This document shows, piece after piece, positions 42,961 through 54,286 of a DNA stretch of 64,000 nt. The position numbers and the translations under genes are program-made. This DNA is from Clarkia xantiana subsp. parviflora (lineage: Eukaryota; Streptophyta; Magnoliopsida; Myrtales; Onagraceae): assembly GCA_036873135.1 (NCBI GenBank), contig JAPTYO010000022.1:7345785-7409784 (forward strand), given 5' to 3'. The first letter of the stretch is position 1; every line of letters begins with the position of its first letter. The notes beneath the pieces were generated by a model, which worked only from the letters and a program-made list of their open reading frames with translations, did not search any database and was not told the origin of the DNA.

Positions 42961-45499
42961 AATGTTACCTTATCTTGTGTCCTTTCTCATGTAGGGTGCG
43001 TCTTTGGTATGCTTTTCGAGTCTTTACTTGACTTTTCCTTCTATGATATTGCATGCTACCACGCTTTTCCTTCAATGTGGGAGATCACCTCTCGAGGGCG
43101 ATGTTTGTGTGTTGCCAACTTAGGACGAGTTCGTATAGGGAGTTGATGATGTTTTCCTCTTACGTGATCTCTTCTAGGAAAAGTGGTATTGCATGTTCTT
43201 GTGATCTTCTGCCTCTAATCTCTTCTTTTACACTTAGGTGGACTACCAAGCACTTATTCGTTTGGTGCCCCCCAAGTTGCTTGGTGGTCACACCGCCTTT
43301 CATATTTGGCCGTTGAAGGCCCCTCGTTCATTTTCTTGGTTGGGTACCCCTTATGCTCGGGGCTCCCTTATCTGCTTGTTTGAATGCGATGAGTGTCCCT
43401 TGTAGGATTTACTCTTTCTCATGCTTGCTTGTTTCAGTCATAGGCATGGTTTGGATGATGCCTTTGTCGGATGTGTCTTTGGAGGTTGGGTGGAAGAGCT
43501 TTTGCTTTGGGTGGGTGGGGGTGGATTTTATTCTCTTGATAACCAGGATGCGGCAGTGTTTGTATCCTAGGGGTGCTTGTAAATTCTTTCCCCCCTTCCT
43601 TGTGTTTTAGATTGAAAAGCTCTCTCATAGAATGGCGTCTTGGGTTGTTAATCTCGTAGGTGTGTTTCAGACTAGTCAATCTAATCCATGCTCTTTGCAC
43701 GTGCATGGGGGGGGGGGGGGGGGGTCTGACCGGGCTGTGATAATCTTGGAGTGTTGTGGCACTCAGTGTGCTTTTCCTTTTCCTTTACATTGGAGTATTC
43801 TTCAATACTTTTAGGGAGTGTCACATTGGTCATGCTCCTTCCACCTTGAATCTTGATTATAGACTTCCTTTGAATTAGGACTTGAACCTAAAAATGATGT
43901 TTTCCTTTAGGTTTGCAAGTGATGCTCCATGATTTTCTATGGGTTTGTCCCCGTATTGGCTATTCCTTGCTGGATAGCTTCATTAGAGGCTGCATTTGTG
44001 TTGCGTACGTATACGTGTTTGAGGTGTGTTGAGCTGACAAGTCCCTCCTTTTTTGTTTTGTCATAACCTTCATTCATCATGTATTCGGCGTATGGCCTTA
44101 AAGGCGGGATATTTTTCTAGTGCCCCTTTTATCGTGGTTCTCCTCATGATGGGATGCCAGAGTCAAATGTCTTATCATTTGCAGACAAGGTGGTTGATCG
44201 GGATGTGCGTCTAGTGTGAGGGTCGATCTTGAAACCTTACTCCCCAAGCTTTTGAGCTCTTCTTTGGTTGATCTTGTAGAACTATTATCCTGCCCTAAGG
44301 CTCTTGATAGGAGATGTATCTCATTTTCACACTCTAGTTGTTGCACTATCTCTTTTGCTAATCTTGCATCTTTAGAGTTTCTCTCTTGGTGCATGACTTC
44401 AATGACAGGATTTTCTACCGATGTTTATTCTATTAGGACTTGTATCCTTGGTTGCCTTCCTTTCTTGTGAGATAGCGAAGGAGTGTTTGTGAACACTCCA
44501 ATGTGTCGTACTTGGTAGAGGTATGCGCCTGATCTTTATGGCGCTGTCTTGAATCTTCGTGTACCTATCTCTGATGAACATGTTATTCATTACATATATA
44601 GTACGGAGTCCAAGGATCTCCGGGTTAGGATCGTAGTTTGAGAACAGAGACATAGTCATCTATTAGATAACCTCTTTATCTACGGAGTTTATTTTTGCAA
44701 AAATAGATGCAAGGATACTTGTAAGGATACTTGTTCCATCCTTACTCCTGGTTCATTTGCAGTGCCGTGTCCTTAATGGGTGTGTTGATGTTCCTCTATA
44801 GGATGTTGGGAGTGCTCAACTTATTTTTGTAAGTGAGCCTTCCATCTTGTGATCTTTCCCAGAAACTTGACCTTATAGGTGCCCTTTGAGATTGAGAAAT
44901 CTGTTTCTTGAGCATCTCTTGATTGGCGACGGCCTTTTACGGATTCTTCTAGTGGTCCACCTGTGTACATATATACCACGGAGCCTGAAGGCGTCCGGTA
45001 TGGTCTTTCTTGGAAAACATGTTGATATCAAGTATCAAAATATACCCCTTTTAGGGAGTTGACTTGTTATGCAGTTAAATTAAATAAGAGGATATGGGAA
45101 GGATATGAGTGTGGGGGGTTGATATCCCCTGCTTCCTTGGTAATGTAACTGTCTTCCTCCATTAGTCTGTGTGTATTCCTTCCACTTGAGGAATATGAGG
45201 TCGCATCCTTGCAAGGTGGAGGTGTATCCTTCATGTATGCTATGTGCGATCTCACTCTACTATGTCTCTCCATGAGATTTCCCATTGTAGTTGCTATGTG
45301 CTGACGTGGTGTGGTACTCTATGAGTCCCCTGTTCAAATCCTTGTCTTTTCAACTCCTCCCCTGTCCTAGGGGGATGTGTGCCAAGGGTTGTCATGCACA
45401 AGGGGTTTGGACCTGTCGTGCTGTATCATCGGTAGGTGGTAGCCTTGTTGTGTTGTTGGGACTATGTCCCTCCCTTTGAGCTTTCATTGGTATGTCCCT
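42961..45499 (-). other. A3 decayed internal region
   Basis: Non-coding homologue of A1 8241-11221. It contains an 18-G homopolymer at about 43707-43724 where A1 has only seven. The stretch corresponding to A1 8783-9378, including the protease scrap, is missing near 44795. Confidence 0.55.
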
Positions 45500-46329
45500 T
45501 AGTCATGTCCGTGGTGATACGAACTGTATGTGTACATTGCCAGGGTGGATGTTGGAAATCCTATATCCTTGTTGGTCTGTCACGTATGTCTTCCTTTAGT
45601 GCGGTGTATGTCCCTGTTGGGGTACTTGGTGGAATTCTTGCCTCCTTTGAGGTCTTGGCTGTCTGTCTGCCCCCAGTGGGGTGTAGGCCCTGGCGTCCTG
45701 TTGTGTCTGTTGTTGCCTAGGAGGCACAAATTGCTCTGGGGGTGGCTCTTGATAATTTCTTCTTTCTTCTCCTCGTTGCCCTGTTCGAGGGTGCGAGTGG
45801 CGTTCTTCCGTTGGAATTTGCTCCTCTTCATGAGCTTCTTCTCCTTCCTGTTGGTGTTGCCTTTCCTGTCTATTCCTTAGGGTCTCTCTGTAAGCTAGTA
45901 CCTCATATGAGGCGCTCATCAGCCCTGGAGTCACTATATGTGCTCCCTGTGTGTATGCCGGCCTTGTGTTGGTTGTGTGGGCACGATTGTCGTTCCTTTG
46001 AGTCAGTATTCAATATGGGTACCCTTGAGGTTGTACCTCATAGTGGTATCCCTGTGGAGGTGCCGTGTATTGGGATGGCACTCCTTGTTCACCCCCTGTC
46101 CCTGTGGCTTCCTAGTCAATGGAGTTGAAGCTGTGGAAGCCGCCTAGCCAGCTGGGCGTGAAGGTTCTCCTCCCTGCTTGTTAGGCTGGGGTGCCTGTGG
46201 GGTTACCTGAGACTCTGGGTGTGCATACTGTTTCTCTGGGTTAGGCAGCCTTGCTGGAGGTATAGGCTGTCTTTCTTGCCTATTGCCCCCAGGTGGGCGA
46301 TTATCTCTAGACACTAAGTTGTTCGTCTT
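45500..46329 (-). pseudogene. A3 Gag, N-terminal remnant
   Basis: Minus-strand homologue of A1 7424-8240. The start codon is AAG instead of ATG (46329-46327). The frame at 45934-45596 retains RRNYQEPPPE, QFVPPRQQQ and the Glu-rich HQQEGEEAHEEEQ segment. Stops and frameshifts prevent translation. No capsid core downstream. Confidence 0.75.
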
Positions 46330-46362
46330 CGCTCTCGTGATTGTCAGGCTTTCTGTTCGAAG

Positions 46363-46378
46363 CCCACAGACGGCGCCA
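46363..46378 (-). other. A3 primer binding site
   Basis: Minus-strand TGGCGCCGTCTGTGGG two bases inside the 5' LTR; same as A1 and A2. Confidence 0.7.
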
Positions 46379-46380
46379 AG

Positions 46381-47698
46381 TGTTAGGTTATAAAGTCTAG
46401 GTCAACGGGTCGTCAATCTAGAATTTATCTCCCACTAATGAAATGTCGGGTTCAGTGTTCCTAGGACTAGTCATTCTGATACATGCCCTTCTGCTCCCTT
46501 GGGGTAGTCGTTCTGATATATGTCCTTCTCTTCTCTCCTTCTGATCTCCTTTCCTTCTCTCCTTCTGACCTCCTTTCCTTCTCTCCTTTTGACCTCCTGA
46601 GGCTTGTACTTCTTACCCCTGGGGCTTGTCCTACTGCTCTATGCTCTTCTGCTTCCTTGGCTCTCTTCTCCTTGCCACCCTGCAAGAGGGGCAATACCAG
46701 GCACAGAGGGGGGGGTGGTGCCTGATGAACCCTCTCCGATGCCTAAGTCAGTACGGTTTTAGAGAGATAAAGCTAGAGAGATGTCAGAGCAAAATTGTGC
46801 AACTTGCCAAGATGTCCGAATGAATAGTGGAGGTGGGGTATTTATAGACAACGGTGTCATTAAGGTGGCTTAATGACATCGTTAACCTTTAAACGCAGTT
46901 AATTAACATTTAAACACATAATTAAGACCTTAGGATACGGAGAAGGTTGGCGGAATAAACCGAGTATGGGAGTCGCAAAATGGTGCCGGGGCCCTTGGGG
47001 CGGATGAAAAATCCGACCACTAAGGGCAGGGACCGGGTGTCGGAACCTTCGGGGTCGGGTCGAGGATCCGACCCCGAGGACTTGGGGTCGGGTGAATGGG
47101 CCCGGTCAAACAAGTTTGACCGGGTGAGGGGGGTCTCCCAGTCAAACCAAGTTTGACTGGGAGCCCCCCTCCCTTTCCCCTTCCACCCGATCTCTCAATA
47201 GAGAGATCGGGTGGGGGGACCCGATCTCTCAGTTGAGAGATCGGGTGGGAGGACCCGATCTCTCAACTGAGAGATCGGGTGGGAGAGGCCTCCTCCCAGT
47301 CAAACTTTTGACTGGGAGCCTCTCCCTCCTCCCAATCTCTCAACTGAGAGATTGGGAGGGGGCCACCTCCCAATCTCTCTTACGAGAGATTGGGAGGGTC
47401 TCCACCCGGTCAAACCAAGGTTTGACCGGGTGCTCCCACCCAGTCAAACCTTGGTTTGACTGGGTTCTCCCACCCAGTCAAACCTTGGTTTGACTGGGTT
47501 CACCCACCCGGTCAAACCATGGTTTGACCGGTTCTGAAAATTCGGATGTTTGGGGCTGGCGCGTTTTTTCTGGTTCCGACCGTTTCTTTTTGTGGGTAAC
47601 ATACTTGGGCCAAAAGTTTCGATTTACAATCATTAACGGGGTGATAAAAATGAAACGAATCGGAAGTCAACGGGTTCAAATTGGGCGTATATCCATCA
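46381..47698 (-). repeat. A3 5' LTR
   Basis: 1318 bp. Promoter palindrome at 46850-46883. Palindromic array at about 47085-47530 has more units than the 3' LTR. Confidence 0.9.
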
Positions 47699-47703
47699 TA
47701 AAG

Positions 47704-47796
47704 TATGTTGGGCGTGCACCATCTGCTGCCACAGCCACTAGTTTCTTCATGGTGCATGTCAAGGAACAGAAACTCATTGTCCACAAAGCTGCTATT
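47704..47796 (+). pseudogene. OGDH E1 C-terminal fragment, right part
   Basis: Reads YVGRAPSAATATSFFMVHVK then EQKLIVHKAA before an LTR-like TGTTAG starts. It matches the extreme C terminus of plant OGDH E1 (YVGRxPSAATATGF..VHVKEQ). With 37320-37355 and 787-1253 this shows that one OGDH copy once spanned the locus in plus orientation. The roughly 850 central codons are not found in the window. Confidence 0.82.
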
Positions 47797-48579
47797 TGTT
47801 AGAAAATGGGCTACACAAATTTTCATTTGGACTACTCTAATTTTATTTGGGCATTTTTATTCTCTTTTTATTTAAGCCCAAATTTTCTCAAGCTCAATTT
47901 TATTTTGTTGTGAATGAAATTTGTGATTTGTACCACATCGAAAGTTTTACTTTCCTCCTCCCTTCTCCTCCCCTATATAAACAAGCATTTCCCATCTCCT
48001 TTTTGCACATTGAGAAATAAAATCTCTCCTTTTGGTTATGTATTCAATTTTTCCGGAAAACATAATTTTGGGATCCAATTTATATTTTCTCCTCCTTTGT
48101 TCTTCGTGTTGACGGATTGCAGAGTTCTTCCTAGGTTGATTTCGACTTATGTCGTGTTCGACTTGTCGAGTTATTTTTAGCCGTTGTCGTCGGCTTTCTG
48201 TTCTTTGTCTGAGTTCAGGTATTGGGTTCGGTTCGGTCGAACGTGTTGCATGCATAACACGATTCGATGACACTGTTGAATCCTGGGAGGTGATCGCCCC
48301 TTGTATAAACCCCTTTGCATAACCCGAGGGTGGGGTGGGGCGAAATTGCCTTAAGGAGACTGTGATTAGCACGGGCCTCAGTATAAAAATACGTATTCGT
48401 TTTCGTGTTGAACTTCACGTACAATTTCGGTGTTGCCTATATCTTGCATGTTAATTGGATGAATTACTTGTAAGTAACCGAGATTTGACTAATTGCATTT
48501 TGGTCCTTGGACTTTATAAATTTGCATATTTATCCTCAATATTTCCAACACTATTAAACCCGCCGAGATTCGAACCATC
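47797..48579 (+). repeat. Copia LTR-like sequence
   Basis: Begins TGTTAGAAAATGGGCTACAC right after the OGDH scrap. It contains TGTACCACATCGAAAG and a CTATATAAAC TATA box near 47980, followed by phrases familiar from plant Copia LTRs (GAATCCTGGGAGGTGATCGC, CTGTGATTAGCACGGGCC). No coding. Right end uncertain; a solo LTR or a 5' LTR is possible. Confidence 0.5.
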
Positions 48580-49103
48580 GGCTCTGATACCAGTGTTAGG
48601 GAATAAGACATACGCTTCAACCAATCAGACAATAAGTTCGAACTTGTGAGTGAAGACTTTCAGTATATTCTTACTCATAGTCTAACACTTTCAAGTAACT
48701 GAGTTGAATCGGGTAGGTAGTGTCTTGAGCGACCCTGCTGTGTATGGAATGAATGCCAAAGCGTGAGATGTCTTTTAAAATAATAATTAAGTCGTGTAGA
48801 AAGGTCGTGAGTCATGCAATTGAATTATATCAAGTTGTAGTTGACTGGATTTAGGCAACGGAACCCAGTAAAACAAACATCCCAAATGCGGCAGATAAAT
48901 CTTCTATTTGTCTCGCGCTTGACTTGAGGGATATATATATATATGAATAAAAGGGTCATTTACTACTAACAATTTACTACTACCAATCTCAGTTGCTCCT
49001 GCTAATTCTCTGCTCCACTCCGCAGGGGTTGATGACTTGGCGCTACTTCCCTAGCCAAAGCAGCCAATGCTGCCGTTGAAGAATTGGGAGTTGGATAGGT
49101 TCC
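48580..49103 (-). repeat. Copia primer binding site and LTR fragment (minus)
   Basis: The minus strand has TGGTATCAGAGCC at 48592-48580, a perfect initiator tRNA-Met binding site. It follows an LTR that in plus orientation begins TGTTAGGGAATAAG at 48594. The LTR runs up to the B2 insertion at 49104, with a (TA)n run near 48930. No matching second LTR or coding part was found. Confidence 0.55.
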
Positions 49104-49862
49104 TGTTGGATCACGGGCGAAGCTCCGTTACGTCTTTGACGGAATGCTCTGGACTCCTGGGCTCCGCGTAATCCTGCAAAAGGGGATGACCTGGGTGGTG
49201 ACCCAGAATCCCTCTCCGATGCTTAAATGAGTATACGATCAATGGGGTGGCAGCCAGATTCTAAATGCGTATTAGAGAGTATCGTTTTCTGGGGTAACTT
49301 CCTCCTTTATATAGGAGGAGGAGTTGCCCAGTTACCTGTGACCAAGCTTGGCCGTTGTGCCCATGATTCCGTGTATCTCGCCACGATTCCGTATATCTCG
49401 GTTGGGATTCCATATATCTCGCCCCACGCTCTGCGTATCTTACCCATACTCCGCGTATCTCGGGCACGCCCTGTGTATCTCGGGGGAGTTATCTTCATCT
49501 CTAACCGTCTCCCACTACTTTATCTAGTAGGCGGGTTTCTCGGTCTTATCCTCTGATCCCAAGTCCCGACTCCTGTCGGAGACTCCAGAGTTGTCTCATT
49601 CTAGATCACCACCTAGGACCTTCAGTCTCTGCGGGACAGGTCCAGCCTCTGCGGGGCTTTATTATCGGGACCTTTACTAAGGCATATCGGAGCCTACTCA
49701 GAGGCTTCTCATCGGGAGCATTCAGCTCCTACATCGGGACTGCTAAAGTCGGGACCCTTCGTGCTAGGCCTCTGGGCCTTCCAGGCTTTTCACGAGGCCC
49801 ATTGGACCTACTCGCCGTCCATTGGCTATTAACGGGGCTAACGATTTCATCGGAACCCATCA
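49104..49862 (-). repeat. B2 3' LTR
   Basis: 759 bp; element-sense start TGATGGGTTCCGATG, end GATCCAACA. Contains GCATCGGAGAGGG like B1 and family A. Near-identical sequence forms the solo LTR at 19809-20569. Confidence 0.9.
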
Positions 49863-49874
49863 TTTGCCCCCAAG
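49863..49874 (-). other. B2 polypurine tract
   Basis: Minus-strand CTTGGGGGCAAA abuts the LTR start; B1 has the same tract at 63039-63050. Confidence 0.75.
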
Positions 49875-50581
49875 ACATGGGGGACTTTTAGTTCATCATG
49901 TCTTTCAGTTCAGATCTTCCGACCTCTTTGTCGGAGGCTTTTGTCTTCATTCCTCCCGATACCGCCGTCGGGGGCTTTTACCTTTGCATTCTTGATACCT
50001 CAATCAGAGGCTTTTGTCTTCATACTCTACGATACCACCATCAGAGGTTTTTGCCTTGCGTGTGTTTGTTGTATAATAGAGTCTCTTACTCATGATTACT
50101 TTGGGCCCACCAAACCCCATGGGTAGTTGCCAAATCAGAGGAGACTCCTCGATTACTGTAGCATTAAATGCCTGGGGATAAGGAAATGACGTTGAAACCG
50201 ACGTGACTGTTACTTTCTGAAAAAGCAGCTGTGACGTCACTCACGTCTCTTCCGTACCTATAATCTTGGCGATTAAGATCGTGTCGTTTCCTCTTCAACG
50301 GTGCGGATCAGGCCCATCCAGCTGTCTCTTGCGTACCGTCCCCATGATTTCAACGATTATGATTAAATCGTTTCGTCTTCAACGGTCAAGATTAAGTCCC
50401 TCCGATTGTCCTTTTGCTTATAAAAGCCAAAACCCTGGTATTATTCACTTCTTCTGCACTCTCTCGATTTCAGCCATTATTGCATTCGAAGCTTCTTCTC
50501 CAAGTTCTTCCTGCTGTTCAAGTGATCCAAGGCCTTCAGCCCTTCCGATCTTCCTTCATTTTCCCTCTCCGATCACCAATC
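49875..50581 (+). promoter_or_regulatory. Upstream region and promoter of B2 antisense gene
   Basis: No coding. TGACGTCA (bZIP/CRE-like palindrome) at 50232-50239, two CAACGGT boxes (near 50297 and 50381), TATAAAA at 50419-50425, then a pyrimidine-rich leader to the ATG at 50582. The stretch around the TATA box (ACGGTCAAGATTAA ... TGTCCTTTTGCTTATAAAAG) is clearly homologous to the promoter of the B1 antisense gene. Confidence 0.6.
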
Positions 50582-53311
50582 ATGTCTGGTAAGGACTTTC
50601 TTCTATGTTTTCGTGGTTTACTTGCTGTTTATTCTCCTTTTCTCAAATATTCTTGTTTGCAACCGTTTTAGACGAAGCTAGTTCTGAGGCTAGGGCTCCT
50701 TTCACTTTCGAATTTGCCATCAATGAGATTTCTGAGGCTTCATATGAGGTTGCCCTTAGAGAGGGGTGTATTACATCGGATTGGGAAACTCGTTTCCCGT
50801 ATGAGTCTCAGTCTGCCATCAGAAGGAAGCACATCGTTACGCCTCCTCGGGCAGGGGAAGTGTTCGTCTCCGCCGGACAAATAAGCGCGGGGATTCGGTT
50901 CCCCTTATTCGGAAATTTGGTGGAGATGTGCAACTTCTACAAAACGCATCCCTGTACCTTCTCTACACACGCCATCCGCGTGTGGAATGCCTTCCAACTC
51001 CTATGCCACCGCCAGCAGTGGACCTACAGCCTACTACTCTTCCGCACTTTCTATGGCATGAAGTGCAACAAGGCTGGTGTCTGCTCCTTCTCCCCCCGAC
51101 TCCCCAAGTGGACAAAGGAACAACTTTCACGTTTTGGCTGGGACAGCGAGACTTGGAAGTTCCACAAGGATCGGATACTGATACGCGACTCGGGGTCTTA
51201 CAACAGCGGATGGAAGAAGTACTACTTCTTCGTCCAACACAGCTCTGTCCCATGGCCTCGATGGGAGGTCGTGGCGGACCCTGCCCCCAAGCTCTTAGAC
51301 TACGATGAGGATGACCTTAACACTCTCCAGATGGTTCAGCTCTACCGTTGGGGAGACAACTTCATACCCCTCGATGCCAACAAGCTCCAGGAGAAGGACT
51401 TGATTACTATCGGAGTCCGACTCCTTGACTCTGTTTCCAAAGATTTGGTCATCTGGGTAATACTTCTAACCATCTTGTCTTTTACTTTTGCAGCCAAGAA
51501 GGCTTCTCTGTTGACTCATCTCATTCTGAAGCAGGGCGAGACTGATGCCGTCCAGAGTGGCTCCAAGCGGAAGCGGAAGTTGGTGAAGAAAGGCGCTTCC
51601 TCTTCCACTCCTCTATCTGCTGCTCCTCCGACTGAAGAGCAAGTCGGGGCCAAGAAGGCCAGGAGGGAGGAGATAGATCGGGCCTTCGGGGCCACTACCG
51701 TCGAGGAAGGTAAGCGCGTTCGTCGTGCAATTAAAAGATATAAGAAATTAGTTCCCTAGTAGTTTATCCCCGCTAATCGGGAGTCGCGGGTTCGGGAAAT
51801 TAAATACATCCTTCAAGGAGAAGTCCCCCGTGTTCTCAAAGCGGGATATTACAACTTCTTAGGGAAAGACCAGCATGTCGAACGTCAAATTCTCTGGTGT
51901 CCTGGCGGAATTCTTCCTGACTATATTCGTCCTGCCACCGCAGGTCCATCGGAGACTCCTGCTCCGACGGAGGCTGTCGCTCCAGCGGAGACTACGGCTC
52001 CGCAAGAACTGATGCTGGAGGATGTCATGGAGGATACTCAGTTCCGTCGGGTGACTGATTTGGAGGCCTCTCCTTCTGTCGAAGAGCCTGACGAGGGGGG
52101 CCTGCTTCCCCGCGGAAGGTCGGGGCCAAGGAACATGAGGCCCGCCGTGAGGGACGTGTCCCAAGGTCCTCCTCCTGCTTTCCGCACTCCTACTCCTGAG
52201 CCTCCTCCGACCGAGGTAGCTCCTCCCACCGATGATGCCGAGGTTATCCCTCGTCTTCCGATGGATGATGTTTACAAGATCTACACCCCCGACCAGGCGA
52301 CGGTTCCCTGGCGTCCGATCGATTCCCTCCACGGGTTTTCGATCCGACGGGATAATCTTCAACCTGACTTGGCCCTGCATTTGCTGGCAGGGTCAATTCC
52401 TCCTGCTTTGAGACTACCACTTTGCTTGTCGCGGGAGGACATCGAAGAGGAGTTCCGCGCTATGGCTGTCCGTCGGATGGAGGTAATACTTTTACCTTTG
52501 TTTGTTTTCTTCCTTATCTCTGCTTTCGATCATCGAATTCCAATCTTTTTTCCCTTCGCCTTAGGAAACCGCGGACCAGCAGCGTTGTTTCGCCATTGCC
52601 TTGGCTCTAAAGAGTGCCTTGGAGGAGGCTGAAGCTAAGTCGGACCCTGATGCATTAGCCAAGCTTCAGGTAGAGCTCGACGAGGCAGTGGCGGCCAAGA
52701 ACAAGATGGCTAAGGAGAAAACTCTCCTTGACGACATGGCTTCGGGCCTCCTCAAGAAGGTTCAAGACCATGAGGCTGTCATGCGTCGGGAGCAGAAGAT
52801 GGTCCAGGCGGAGCAGCAGCGGAATGAGGCGGATAAGAAGTAGCTCATTCACGAGAAAAACGTCTTCGCGGATCTCCTCGCAGAGGCCAAGGCGAAGTTC
52901 GAAGCTGAGAAGGCTGAGTTTTCTGCCAAGCTGGCTGAGGCTAAGGCTCAAGGCCTCGAGGAGGGCCGCCTGCAAGGTCGTGAGGAAGGCCGCCTACAGG
53001 GCCGCGGGGAGTATCGGAACTCTGAAGAATTCAAGGTGTCTGCTGTAGAGTTCTGCAAGTCCGAGGTGGAGGATGTTTTATACAATGCTGTCGAGGAACT
53101 CTACACAGCTTACGCGGATTCCATTGACTTCACGAAGTCCGAGACTCTTGCCCCCGTCGCGGAGAAGTACTTCAACCTCCCCGCGGAGAGTGAAGAGGCC
53201 GCTACCGTGGACCCGACTCCGCCAGCTGCGGAGCCTTCTGCCCAGGCCCCTCCGAACCTTGCTCCCTCCGATGCTGCTGAGGATCCATCTTCCAACACGG
53301 ACCAAGTCTAA
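50582..53311 (+). pseudogene. B2 antisense gene, four exons, one internal stop
   Basis: Runs against B2. Exons 50582-50588, 50672-51709, 51944-52482, 52565-53311; introns of 83, 234 and 82 nt, all GT-AG, phases 1,1,0. The joined frame is 2331 nt (777 codons including stop), with one internal TAG at 52841-52843. Exon 2 carries the conserved domain shared with A2 (HAIRVWNAFQLLCHRQQWTY, SLLLFRTFYGM, GWKKYYFFVQHSSVPW, DEDDLNTLQM). A KRKRKLVKK cluster (possible nuclear signal) follows. Exon 3 is Pro-rich. Exon 4 is a long Ala/Glu/Lys coiled coil with EEGRLQGREEGRLQGR repeats, then an acidic Pro/Ala-rich tail. Intron 2 contains two adjacent TAGs (51757-51762) that splicing would remove, yet its second half is also open in frame, so retention cannot be excluded. 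Function unknown. Confidence 0.75.
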
Positions 53312-53504
53312 TGTTACATCTTTTTAGTCCTTGTAGTCTTTCTCCTTCGTTTTTTGTATCGAAACTCCTGGGCCTTCGAGCCTTCATATGAAGAATTTCT
53401 TTTATCTGTTTTGGTCTTAATAATCATTTGCACTTATTTAAAGCGGCTTTAAACTCGTTACTCAGAACGTTCCGATGCATCATTTGAGATGACTTCATAC
53501 GTCC
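53312..53504. other. 3' flank of B2 antisense gene
   Basis: T-rich sequence after the antisense stop, likely its 3' UTR. No gene. Confidence 0.4.
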
Positions 53505-53870
53505 TTCCAACACTTGACTCGGGACTTCACCATTTAAGGCTTCTCGTCCAATCGGGACTTCACCACTTAAGGCTTCTCGTCCAAAATCGGGACTTCATCA
53601 CTTAAGGTTTCTCGTCCAAAATCGGGATTTCACCACTTAAGGTTTCTCGTCCAAAATCGGGACTTCATCACTTAAGGTTTCTCGTCAAAAATCGGGACTT
53701 CACCACTTAAAGTTTCTCGTCCAAAATCGGGACTTCACCACTTAAGGTTTCTCGTCCAAAATCGGGACTTCATCACTTAAGGTTTCTCGTCCAAAATCGG
53801 GACTTCACCACTTAAGGTTTCTTGTCCAAAATCAGGACTTTACCACTTAAGGTTTCTCGTCCCCGCCTTT
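53505..53870 (-). repeat. B2 tandem array 1 (about 36-bp unit)
   Basis: About ten head-to-tail copies of a unit containing CGGGACTTCACCACTTAAGG then TTTCTCGTCCAAAAT. In element orientation the core reads CCTTAAGTGGTGAAGTC, which shares CTTAAGTGGTG with the B1 array. Confidence 0.9.
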
Positions 53871-54281
53871 CAAGGCCATTTTTCACACCCTTTAGGGCTT
53901 TTGTCGCGCCAACTCTGACGGTTTCAATCGTACCCTTTAAGGGCTTTTATCGCGTCTTTGTCAGACGACTTTCACGGACCTGTTAAGGCTTTTCATACCC
54001 GTTAAGGCTTTTGGCCGCGTCATATGGAGGACTTACGCGGACCTGCTAAGGCTTTTTCGTACCCATTAAGGCTTTTGGCCGCATCATATAGACGACTTAC
54101 GCAGACCCATTAGGGCCTTTTCGTACCTAGGCTTTTGGTTGCATCATATAGACGACTTACGTGTACCCCGTAGGGCTTTTGTCCATACCTGTTAAGGCTT
54201 TTGGCCGCATCATATAGACGACTTACGCATACCTCGGAAGGCTTTTATCGTACCTCAGAAGGCTTTTGTCGCGTCCTTCAG
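53871..54281 (-). repeat. B2 tandem array 2 (degenerate GGCTTTTGGCCGCATCATA units)
   Basis: Looser repeats with GTTAAGGCTTTTGGCCGC, ATCATATAGACGACTTACG and AAGGCTTTTGTCGCG. It lies between array 1 and the integrase end of B2 and is interrupted by B1 at 54287. Confidence 0.75.
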
Positions 54282-54286
54282 GACGT

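Larger units (their letters stand above)
37356..47698 (-). mobile_element. Gypsy-type retrotransposon A3 (non-autonomous, decayed)
   Basis: Minus-strand copy of family A inserted in the OGDH scrap, with perfect target duplications TAAAG (37351-37355 and 47699-47703). 5' LTR 47698-46381, 3' LTR 38571-37356. It carries the same blocks as A1 in the same order: Gag N terminus, decayed region, repeat array, 27-bp minisatellite, antisense-gene remnant, 3' UTR with palindrome. The protease scrap of A1 is deleted. A1 and A3 together form a 10-kb inverted repeat with 21 kb between. Confidence 0.92.

Noticed and set aside
48571..48595. Possible tRNA gene end (GGCTCTGATACCA)
   Set aside because: Only the 3' tail of initiator tRNA-Met is matched and no cloverleaf precedes it; it is a Copia primer binding site next to an LTR.
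51457..51493. Extra 37-nt intron in the B2 antisense gene
   Set aside because: Too short for a plant intron and would break the frame; the exon stays open without it.
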